NCBI GenBank assembly: GCA_001872985.1
Contig: MNYA01000229.1
Location: forward strand, 1-7,825
Source: a bacterium CG2_30_54_10
Lineage (GTDB): Bacteria; Muiribacteriota; Ozemobacteria; Ozemobacterales; Ozemobacteraceae
Length of the DNA stretch: 7,825 nucleotides
Direction of reading: 5' to 3'
A program made the translations under genes and the position numbers. Below are positions 1-6,396 of the stretch, piece after piece. Position 1 is the first letter of the stretch. Each line of letters opens with the position of its first letter. The notes under the pieces are model-generated. The model searched no databases, was not told the DNA's origin, and saw only the letters and a list, made by a program, of their open reading frames with translations.

Positions 1-1272
1 TCGCTTGGAGTTAAAAACGGAACCATCCAGGGCTACGTGTTCGAATATCTGACGAACAAGCCTATCCCGGATGTAATGATCACGGCCAAGCATGTTGCCG
101 GGGTCGGAGGGGCGGCGGCTCAGAACTTGTCCCAGAATGTGACCACCGGCGCTGATGGTCTCTACACCCTTATCGACCTGGAGCCAGGAACCTGGGACAT
201 GCGTCCTACGAAACCCGGGTACGTGTATGTGGTGTCTTCGACCACCGTGGATCCGAATGAGGCGAAAGTCAGCGCTTCGATCCAAAATGGTGAAACGAGC
301 CCGGCTCCTATTATTCAGATGTCAAAAAATATCATTTACATGAAGGGCATCCTCAAGGGATACCCTATTGACGCGGTGACCGGTTCTCCTTTGATGAACT
401 TCACCGTCAAGCAGACAAGCCCCGATTATCTTACCAAGTCCAAGATGTTCGACAATGCGACCGAGTTCAAGGAAAACGGATGGACCGGGGTCGATGGCGG
501 GCGCCATGATTATTCGATCATCTGCGAAAACTATCTGCCGTTTTTCACCGCAACCGGAGCGACGATCATCACCAACGGGGTGACCGATCTCGGACTGATC
601 AAGATGCAGCCGGAGACCGTCGCGATTACCGGAATCCTCCGAAACATGCCCGGTTTCATCATTGGCCCCCAAGCGGCAGTCCCCGCGGTCGACTTTGCGA
701 ACTGGGTGTTCTGGGCTGATGCTGCCGGGAAGCAGGTATCCAGCCAATCTACAGCCGTTGCAGACTCGTTCAAGGGAACGGTCCAGTACATACTGAAGAA
801 CGTTCCGGTCACAGTCGGCCAGGTTTCAATCAAATGCAAAATACGCGGATACGACGTCGTTACGATCAATCCCGCGGTGAACATCCCCGCTCAGAGGCCC
901 AGTGGAACCATCTCCGGGATCGATCTTGACTTCGCGAATATCGACCCCCTTCGCAGGGATCTGCGTGTAGTCATACAGGGTGAAAGCCAAAAATCAGACA
1001 CGCCTGCGACAATCATTGACGGTGAAATTCTGCGCGTTTACATCAAGCAGGGCGGCAAGGAAGTCGTTCCATACGTCGATGTGGTGGGGCACAATGTCAT
1101 GGCTGAAGCCTTCTTCTCGGGCGTGATGGCCGGGTATCCGCTGGAGGTATTGGTGGTGAACCTGACACGTGGCTACATCTCGGGCGGTAAGACGAACGTG
1201 TTACTCCAGGAGAACGGCGAGTCGGTCTTCACCATTCAAGTGTTTGTGTCTGAGGGCGGAACTCCAAATTAA
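1..1272 (+). CDS. 3' part of a multi-repeat carboxypeptidase-regulatory-like (beta-sandwich) protein
   Basis: The reading frame is open from the first base of the window, so the gene starts further left; the visible part is 423 residues ending at TAA 1270-1272. A GTG at 37 could be mistaken for a start, but it lies inside a domain that has already begun (GTIQGYVFEY, residues 7-16). Residues 7 to about 105 fit a carboxypeptidase-regulatory-like fold: G-x-I-x-G-x-V, then KPIPDV, then GADGLYTLIDLEPGTW and a later PGY. Three further stretches look like related beta-sandwich repeats, starting near residues 112 (IYMKGILKG), 207 (VAITGILRN) and 320 (DLRVVIQGE). Alternating hydrophobic residues and many G, T, V and N are typical of secreted beta proteins. 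I see no membrane segment, sorting motif or catalytic signature in the visible part. A surface or periplasmic structural or adhesive role is inferred. It is convergent with the minus-strand operon and followed by a strong terminator. Confidence 0.8.
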   Translation, partial: SLGVKNGTIQGYVFEYLTNKPIPDVMITAKHVAGVGGAAAQNLSQNVTTGADGLYTLIDLEPGTWDMRPTKPGYVYVVSSTTVDPNEAKVSASIQNGETSPAPIIQMSKNIIYMKGILKGYPIDAVTGSPLMNFTVKQTSPDYLTKSKMFDNATEFKENGWTGVDGGRHDYSIICENYLPFFTATGATIITNGVTDLGLIKMQPETVAITGILRNMPGFIIGPQAAVPAVDFANWVFWADAAGKQVSSQSTAVADSFKGTVQYILKNVPVTVGQVSIKCKIRGYDVVTINPAVNIPAQRPSGTISGIDLDFANIDPLRRDLRVVIQGESQKSDTPATIIDGEILRVYIKQGGKEVVPYVDVVGHNVMAEAFFSGVMAGYPLEVLVVNLTRGYISGGKTNVLLQENGESVFTIQVFVSEGGTPN

Positions 1273-1286
1273 ACCCGACCCACAAG

Positions 1287-1325
1287 AATGCCCGCGAAGT
1301 CCGAATTCGCGGGCATTGTTTTTTT
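1287..1325 (+). terminator. Intrinsic terminator after the repeat-protein gene
   Basis: A perfect 12-bp stem (AATGCCCGCGAA at 1287-1298 pairing with TTCGCGGGCATT at 1306-1317) encloses a 7-nt loop and is followed by G and seven T (1319-1325). It begins 14 nt after the stop codon of the plus-strand gene. The TAA of the convergent TPR gene (1324-1326) overlaps the T-tract, so read from the minus strand the hairpin sits just after that gene and is preceded by an A-run. It lacks a T-tract in that direction, so minus-strand termination would be weaker. Confidence 0.92.
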
Positions 1326-1884
1326 AGGGTTTCTCCGGCTCATCGACCAGATATCGGGCCATTATCGCGGAATCACTCGCGGGGAAATCTCGCATCAGGA
1401 TGTCGATATGCTTTTGAGCTTCCTGCTTTCTGCCGAGCTTCCTGTAAATAACGGCGAGGTTGTAATGGGCGTTGTCCGCCAGATTGCTGTTCCAATGGGT
1501 TCGTAGAAAGTCGATGAACAGCTTCTCGGCCTCGGCAAGATTCCCCTGTGAAAAGGCTAGTTTTCCACGGGCAATCGCCTCCTCAGGAGTACCCGGAACC
1601 ACCGCTTTCATATCGCGTTGCAACTCCTCACGCTCGTCTTTGGCGAAGTAAGCAGCATCGCTTTCAGGGTAATTTTTCAGAATGTAATCCAGCCAGGACA
1701 GCGCTTTTTCTTTGTTCCCGTTCTTTTTCTGAATCTGTGCGACCTGATAACAGGCATTGTCAGCCAAGTCACTGGCAGGATGCTCCCGAAGAAAATCCTT
1801 GAAAATTTCCTCGGCCCTCTCAAGATCGCCTTCCTTCAGGCAGTTCATGCCCTCCTGGATGAATTCTTTCTCAGAGTCTGTCAT
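1324..1884 (-). CDS. Small cytoplasmic TPR-repeat protein with internal duplication
   Basis: 186 residues, strongly helical and charged, with tetratricopeptide features: G-D/N-L-x-x-A-E pairs at 19-25 and 114-120, LADNA at 40-44 and 135-139, and FP/YP turns at 72-73 and 167-168. The two halves (about residues 12-84 and 107-179) align without gaps at an offset of exactly 95 residues, giving roughly two TPR hairpins each. The units resemble the TPRs of the YbgF/CpoB and BamD type, but no signal peptide, lipobox or membrane segment is present, so a cytoplasmic scaffold role is more likely. Its ATG overlaps the stop of tgt as ATGA, and a good Shine-Dalgarno (GAAGGAG, 1896-1890) lies 5 nt upstream, so it should be made in coordination with tgt. 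A partner cannot be deduced; a link to tRNA modification rests only on position. The stop codon lies in the terminator T-tract. Confidence 0.88.
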   Translation of the reverse strand: MTDSEKEFIQEGMNCLKEGDLERAEEIFKDFLREHPASDLADNACYQVAQIQKKNGNKEKALSWLDYILKNYPESDAAYFAKDEREELQRDMKAVVPGTPEEAIARGKLAFSQGNLAEAEKLFIDFLRTHWNSNLADNAHYNLAVIYRKLGRKQEAQKHIDILMRDFPASDSAIMARYLVDEPEKP

Positions 1885-3020
1885 TTTTTCTCCTTCTGGT
1901 TGAGGTAGCCCCCCAAAAATTCCAATTTCAGAGCCAGGAACCTATCCTGGAAAATCGCTTCTCGGATCTCACTCATCATATTGACAAGAAAAGTCAGATT
2001 GTGCAAGCTCGCCATTCGAAGCGCGAGAATTTCCTTGGCCTTGAACAGGTGCCGTAGATAACCTCTCGAAAATGTTCGGCAAGCGTAACAGGAACATGAC
2101 CGATCGATCGGATCCTCAGACAAACGCCACGGTAACGCCGTCAAGTCAACCCGACCCCCGCGTGTGAAAACCGAGCCATGCCGCGCGATACGCGTGGCCA
2201 GAACACAGTCAAACATATCGATGCCTCGCTCGACCCCCCGGAAAAGATCTTCGGGACTTCCGACGCCCATCAGATAGCGGGGAACATCCTTCGGCATTTC
2301 CGGCATCAGTCGATCGAGAATTCCGATCATCTCTTCCTTCGATTCCCCCACGGACAGCCCGCCGATGGCAAGTCCCTCGAAGCCGATCTCCGCCGTCCGT
2401 CGAAGGGATTCCAGTCGAAGGTCGGGAAATGTCGAGCCTTGAACGATTCCGAATAAGGCTTGACCGGCTCGCATGGGTGGGTGGTCATCACGGCACCTCC
2501 CGGCCCAGCGCACCGATCGCTCAACAGCGGATCCCGCGGTGGCCGCATCCGCGGGAAACGGGCAACACTCATCAAATACCATCATGATCTCGGCGCCGAT
2601 GGAACGCTGGATCCGCATGGACTCTTCCGGGGTCAGCCAATGTTTGGACCCATCAAGATGTGAGGAAAACATCACTCCTTCATCGCTGATGCGATTGAGC
2701 TTCTTCATGGAAAACACCTGAAACCCTCCGGAATCACTCAGCATCGGCCTATCCCAGGCCATGAATCGATGCAGACCTCCGAATTTGTCGAGGACCTCAG
2801 TCCCGGGGCGAAGATATAGGTGATAAGTGTTACCGAGGATAATCGACCCGCCCAGCTCTTTTACCTCGGCTGGGGAAAGAGTTTTAACAGTCCCACAGGT
2901 GCCAACGGGCATGTAGACCGGGGTTGGAACATCTCCGGCCCTGGTATGGATAATCCCGGCTCGGGCAAGACATTCCCTCGAACTTTTTTCAATTGAAAAT
3001 CGAAAAACAGGTTCAGTCAT
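1881..3020 (-). CDS. tgt: Queuine/preQ1 tRNA-guanine transglycosylase
   Basis: 379 residues, close to the usual bacterial length (E. coli 375). The enzyme exchanges guanine 34 in the anticodon of tRNAs with GUN anticodons (Asp, Asn, His, Tyr) for the queuosine precursor preQ1. The key residues sit at a constant offset of +7 from E. coli numbering: D96 in SDSGGFQVFS, D150 in VFDECCPF, the nucleophile D271 in DMFDCVLATR, and zinc ligands C309, C311, C314 and H340. All are present, so the protein should be active. The segment after the nucleophile reads ATRIARHG rather than the PTRNARNG of E. coli, a variation that I believe also occurs in other bacteria. The start ATG lies 3 nt after the queA stop, and the N-terminus matches the family start; no Shine-Dalgarno is visible before it, so reinitiation after queA is likely. 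It overlaps the TPR gene by 4 nt. A yajC-secDF block, a frequent downstream neighbour of tgt, is absent. Confidence 0.97.
   Translation of the reverse strand: MTEPVFRFSIEKSSRECLARAGIIHTRAGDVPTPVYMPVGTCGTVKTLSPAEVKELGGSIILGNTYHLYLRPGTEVLDKFGGLHRFMAWDRPMLSDSGGFQVFSMKKLNRISDEGVMFSSHLDGSKHWLTPEESMRIQRSIGAEIMMVFDECCPFPADAATAGSAVERSVRWAGRCRDDHPPMRAGQALFGIVQGSTFPDLRLESLRRTAEIGFEGLAIGGLSVGESKEEMIGILDRLMPEMPKDVPRYLMGVGSPEDLFRGVERGIDMFDCVLATRIARHGSVFTRGGRVDLTALPWRLSEDPIDRSCSCYACRTFSRGYLRHLFKAKEILALRMASLHNLTFLVNMMSEIREAIFQDRFLALKLEFLGGYLNQKEKK
1885..1896 (-). promoter_or_regulatory. Ribosome binding site of the TPR gene
   Basis: GAAGGAG at 1896-1890, followed by AAAAA and the ATG at 1884-1882. It lies inside the last codons of tgt and supports this start and translational coupling. 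Confidence 0.8.
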
Positions 3021-3023
3021 AGA

Positions 3024-4046
3024 TTATAAAATCAACATCGCATCTCCGAAACTAAAAAAACGGTAGCGGCGTGCGACCGCTTCGCGATAGGCGGCAAGAA
3101 CCCTCGAAAGGCCGGCGAATGCCGCCACCAAAACCAGAAGCGTGGAACGAGGAAGATGAAAATTCGTAACGAGCCGGTCGACGGCGCGAAAAACATGACC
3201 GGGCTTGAGGAAACATCGGGTCTCACGCCATCCGGTAATGAGGTTACCGTCTCCGTCAATCCCGGATTCCAGGGATCTGACTGCGGTGGTTCCGCAAGCC
3301 CAGATTTTCCCTCCGTGCGTGCGTACCTTTGCAAAACTCTCGGCCAGGTTTTTTTCAATAGTGAACCGCTCGGCATGCATTTTATGGTCTTCGATTTCAT
3401 CGGTTTCGATCGGTTTGAAAGTCCCTAAGCCGACGTGGAGAACGACCTCCCTGACGATGACCCCTTTTTCCTTCAGTTGGTTCAAGAGCGCCTCGTCGAA
3501 ATGCAACCCGGCGGTTGGGGCGGCCACCGAGCCTTCCTCCCTGGCAAAAACGGTCTGGTAACGTTCAGGCGGGCTTTCCCTGGATGTGATGTACGGAGGC
3601 AACGGCATCTCACCGAACTTTCTGAAAATGGAAAGTATGTCGTTGCAGCCATCGATTTGCATCACCCGCAGGCCATCTTCGCAGGTCTCTATAACTTTGG
3701 CGATAATGCCGCCGGGAAGATTTCTTACATCGCCGGGGCGGAACTTTTTCCCGGGCCGTACCATTGCTTTGAACCGCCCCATTCCGAGGTCTTCGATGAA
3801 AAAGATTTCGAAGGCGCTGCGACCCTTCTCCGGAATTGTAAATAATCTTGCCGGTACAACCTTGGATCTGTTCACGACCAACAGATCTCCCGCGGGAATC
3901 AGATCCGTGAGGTCGCTGAAGCCGCGGTGAGAAACCGATCCATTGGAACGGTCGAGCACCAGCAAGCGAGACTCGGATCTTGTAGGCGAGGGAACCTGCG
4001 CGATCAGCTCTTCAGGAAGATCGTAGTCGAAAACGGAGGTTTTCAT
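3024..4046 (-). CDS. queA: S-adenosylmethionine:tRNA ribosyltransferase-isomerase
   Basis: 340 residues (E. coli 356). QueA transfers and isomerises the ribosyl group of S-adenosylmethionine onto preQ1-modified tRNA, giving epoxyqueuosine; it acts directly after Tgt, encoded 3 nt downstream. Family motifs are clear and in order: FDYDLPEELIAQ (6-17), ESRLLVLDR (25-33), LVVNRSKVVPARLF (56-69), GSVAAPTAGLHF (172-183), LHVGLGTFKPI (203-213), WACGTTAVRSLES (249-261), TNFHLPRSTLLVLVAAFAG (294-312) and the C-terminal YRFFSFGDAMLI (328-339). In the third motif, where most homologues have N-D/N-T, this one has N-R-S. The ATG is preceded by AAGGTGATAA, a usable ribosome binding site. The 81-nt gap before it is the largest within the minus-strand block, so queA-tgt-TPR could have its own promoter, though I see no convincing one. 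Confidence 0.97.
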   Translation of the reverse strand: MKTSVFDYDLPEELIAQVPSPTRSESRLLVLDRSNGSVSHRGFSDLTDLIPAGDLLVVNRSKVVPARLFTIPEKGRSAFEIFFIEDLGMGRFKAMVRPGKKFRPGDVRNLPGGIIAKVIETCEDGLRVMQIDGCNDILSIFRKFGEMPLPPYITSRESPPERYQTVFAREEGSVAAPTAGLHFDEALLNQLKEKGVIVREVVLHVGLGTFKPIETDEIEDHKMHAERFTIEKNLAESFAKVRTHGGKIWACGTTAVRSLESGIDGDGNLITGWRETRCFLKPGHVFRAVDRLVTNFHLPRSTLLVLVAAFAGLSRVLAAYREAVARRYRFFSFGDAMLIL

Positions 4047-4056
4047 TTATCACCTT
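4047..4056 (-). promoter_or_regulatory. Ribosome binding site of queA
   Basis: Read on the minus strand, AAGGTGATAA directly precedes ATG (4046-4044), with AAGG about 6 nt from the start. The rest of the 4047-4127 gap is AT-richer and holds no clear terminator, hairpin or -35/-10 pair. Confidence 0.65.
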
Positions 4057-4127
4057 AATAACTCGCGGAAACTTCGAAAACACCGGAATGACGGAATACT
4101 TTCCCTTTTTAATAAGAAGATGCGTTT

Positions 4128-5279
4128 TCATGGGTTGGCGGCGCCAGGCGATGACTTGGAAACTGTGGGCGAAGCCATGATCTCGAGCGGGGTTACGGTG
4201 GCCGGCGTTGAAATGGACGGGCTGCTGAGGGAAGCTGCGCCTGAGCTCACGACAGGTGTGAAATTCGCGTCGAATTCGAGAATCACCAGATTGGAAAAGT
4301 GTTTTGCCCCAAGAGCGATCGCCTGATCTTTGAGTGGCATGAAAAAGCTGATCTTGTCGATGTAGCGAGCGTCTCCCGGCAAGGACATCGTCTGGATATT
4401 AACCGATCTGCCGGAATGCCCCATCAAAGGGGGCGACGAACTGATTCCCCCCTCGCGGAGGTTGGAGTCGCCACTTTGCATGCCGGTGACCGTTTCAAGC
4501 GCTTCCGCGAGCGAGACGTCGGTTTCGACAAATCGAAGACCCTCGGCGACGATCATCGGCAGCCGCACCATTATTGCCGGAGTTTGAAGCTTGGTTAGAA
4601 CCGAAGAAAGAAACTTCTGCTGCCGTTTGATCCTTCCAAGGTCTGCATTTGCATCGGCCCTGAAACGAACGAACTCAAGAGATTTTCGGCCGTCCAGGTG
4701 GGCGAGTCCTTTGTCGAAATGGATATGGACGTTCCCCCAGTTGTCGTCGTAGTTCATCGGATGCTCGATCTCAAGATCGACCCCACCCATTATATCGATG
4801 ATATTCACGAACCCCTGGAAATCGACTTTGACCGTCCTGTTGATGCGAATCTCCATGAGGTTCTCGATCATCGATCGGAGGACATACTCCCCGTATCGCG
4901 GCAAAACCTCGTTGATCTTTCTTCCATTGCCTCCGATCACTACACGGGTATCCCGGGGAATCGACAGGACGCTCACTTTCCGCTCCTGGGGGGAAATTCC
5001 GAGAAGAAAAATGGTATCCGTGCGGTGTGTGCCTTCAACCGAGTCTATTCCCAAAAAGAGAATGTTCAGCCTTCCACCGCGTGTATGGCCTGTTTTATCC
5101 CCATCAACATCTGAAAGAAGGCCATTCTGCGGAATTTTCGTCAAAACCCATTTTTTCGCGATACCGAGAAAGAAGAGCAGTGTTATCGAAAGAAAAATCA
5201 TCTCAAGGATCGTCCCGACAACCGCGCCATGCCTGATGTAACGCTCGCTGGAAAAAAGGGCTCGGCTTTCTTCAATCAT
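4128..5279 (-). CDS. LytR-CpsA-Psr (LCP) family membrane-anchored glycopolymer transferase
   Basis: 383 residues. A short N-terminal segment (1-18) precedes one hydrophobic helix (about 19-40), placing the rest outside the membrane. The LCP domain spans about 70-235 with the expected motifs: NILFLGIDS (72-80), HRTDTIFLLGI (85-95), VLSIPRDTRV (104-113), KINEVLPRYG (121-130), DFQGFVNIIDIMGGVDLEI (153-171), HLDGRKSLEFVRFR (194-207) and DLGRIKRQQKF (213-223). The acidic and arginine residues that bind the pyrophosphate and Mg2+ in the family (R86, D88, R109, D110, R216) are present. Family members transfer lipid-linked glycopolymers such as teichoic acids or capsule to peptidoglycan; the substrate here is unknown. 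From about 236 the sequence leaves the core, ending in a Ser/Thr/Pro-rich tail (about 344-383). The ATG lies inside the end of the nadD-yqeK gene (8-nt overlap) with no clear Shine-Dalgarno, suggesting coupling. Its place after yqeK is known from clostridia. Confidence 0.93.
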   Translation of the reverse strand: MIEESRALFSSERYIRHGAVVGTILEMIFLSITLLFFLGIAKKWVLTKIPQNGLLSDVDGDKTGHTRGGRLNILFLGIDSVEGTHRTDTIFLLGISPQERKVSVLSIPRDTRVVIGGNGRKINEVLPRYGEYVLRSMIENLMEIRINRTVKVDFQGFVNIIDIMGGVDLEIEHPMNYDDNWGNVHIHFDKGLAHLDGRKSLEFVRFRADANADLGRIKRQQKFLSSVLTKLQTPAIMVRLPMIVAEGLRFVETDVSLAEALETVTGMQSGDSNLREGGISSSPPLMGHSGRSVNIQTMSLPGDARYIDKISFFMPLKDQAIALGAKHFSNLVILEFDANFTPVVSSGAASLSSPSISTPATVTPLEIMASPTVSKSSPGAANP

Positions 5280-6396
5280 GGGAGCAATTTCTTAGCGGTA
5301 AATTCTGCTTGGCCAAGGCACGCTTCCGCTTTCGGATCACGACCTGCAGATATTTTTCATCGAGGGAAACCCCGGAGTTTCTAAGGGCGTCAAGCTCGGG
5401 CTTTCCGCGACCAGGATCGAGAGCGTCGCCCATGATAAGCGCCCTGGTCAGTGCCGCCAGACCAATCCGGGGAAATGTGTGGGATCGAACGGCGGCAACG
5501 ATGGCATCGGGAACCTTGGGCCGCAGCGATCGCAGAAAGCCGGCGGCGGCAAGACCATGAGCGAGCATGTGTTCCTGCTTTTCATGGAGATTCAATTCCC
5601 GTCCGCCTTGCGAAGCCCATCTTTCCACCTCGGATTTTCCCGACAATCGGAAAATATCGTGGGAAATCCCGGCAAGATACCCGCGCCTCGGGTCTTCGCT
5701 GAGAGCAGCCGCGAACTCAGCCGTCAGAAGAGCCACCCCGGCCAGATGGGCCTGCATTCCTTTTGGAAGATTCGCCTCTCGGGCAGTGACTTCTTTGAGC
5801 CACAGCCGAAAGTCGTGGCCCAGACAGTCGTAGAGATCGCCTGCGACAATTCTTGCCATCGCCGCGGCCGGCACTGGAAGCCCCTTGAAACGCCCACTCC
5901 GCAATGCCGACCTGATGGATGAGGACGAAGCCGGATTCGCGGCCATCGCCACCCACCGACTTTCGGCGTTCGGCAGTTTTCCTGCGTTTTCGACACCGGG
6001 GCGCCCGACGACGATGAAAGGAATTTCTTTCGCAAGTTCTCCAGCATCCTTCCAGGTCGGAAGGTCGCGGAGGGAATCGCTTCCCAGGATCAGAAAAAAT
6101 TCGTGCGAAGGGAACTCACGCTTGACATGTCTGACCATCCGGATAGTGTAGGATGGCCCGTCCAACCGCTTCTCGATATCCGAACAGAAAAGCCCTTCAC
6201 GCCCGGCGACAGCCGCTTCCACCAGTTCAAAGCGTCGTTTGAAAGGTAACAGATCCGAGCCTTGCTTGTGGACAGCCTTGAAAACGGGGACGATCCAGAC
6301 CTCGTCAAGAGAAGCCTTGGCTCGAACCGCCTCCGCAATGTTCAAATGCTGAAGATGAACGGGGTTGAAACTCCCTCCGAAAAGGCCGACCCTCAA
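5272..6396 (-). CDS. nadD: Fusion of nicotinate-nucleotide adenylyltransferase (NadD) and YqeK-like HD hydrolase
   Basis: 374 residues in one uninterrupted frame. Residues 1 to about 190 are NadD, which makes nicotinate adenine dinucleotide from NaMN and ATP: GLFGGSFNPVHLQH (4-17, nucleotidyltransferase GxFNPxHxxH), PSYTIRMVRHV (81-91), ILGSDSLRDLPTWKDAGEL (103-121) and SSSSIRSALRSG (157-168). Residues about 212-365 are an HD domain matching YqeK, a family with symmetrical Ap4A hydrolase activity: H217, H246-D247 (GISHD), H280 (AHG), H306 (VRSHT) and D324 (GDALDPGR), the full set of expected metal ligands. The two are usually separate adjacent genes. The start is TTG at 6396-6394, overlapping the obg stop (TTGA); it gives the canonical MRVGLFGGSFNP start, and the next Met is residue 87, past the active site. 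A GGGGGAG ribosome binding site lies 8 nt upstream. Reads as two active domains; coupled function is inferred. Confidence 0.94.
   Translation of the reverse strand: MRVGLFGGSFNPVHLQHLNIAEAVRAKASLDEVWIVPVFKAVHKQGSDLLPFKRRFELVEAAVAGREGLFCSDIEKRLDGPSYTIRMVRHVKREFPSHEFFLILGSDSLRDLPTWKDAGELAKEIPFIVVGRPGVENAGKLPNAESRWVAMAANPASSSSIRSALRSGRFKGLPVPAAAMARIVAGDLYDCLGHDFRLWLKEVTAREANLPKGMQAHLAGVALLTAEFAAALSEDPRRGYLAGISHDIFRLSGKSEVERWASQGGRELNLHEKQEHMLAHGLAAAGFLRSLRPKVPDAIVAAVRSHTFPRIGLAALTRALIMGDALDPGRGKPELDALRNSGVSLDEKYLQVVIRKRKRALAKQNLPLRNCSHD

Noticed and set aside
3023..3030. Perfect TATAAT just before the tgt start on the minus strand
   Set aside because: It is formed by the last codons and the stop of queA, has no acceptable -35 at 16-18 nt, and would place the transcription start inside or past the ATG.
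4047..4127. Gap between the LCP gene and queA as a site for a promoter, riboswitch or terminator
   Set aside because: Only short imperfect repeats (GGAATGACGGAAT) and no stem with T-tract or -35/-10 pair. A preQ1 riboswitch would be tempting before queuosine genes, but at most the AT-rich end of the gap offers material and I cannot draw the pseudoknot.
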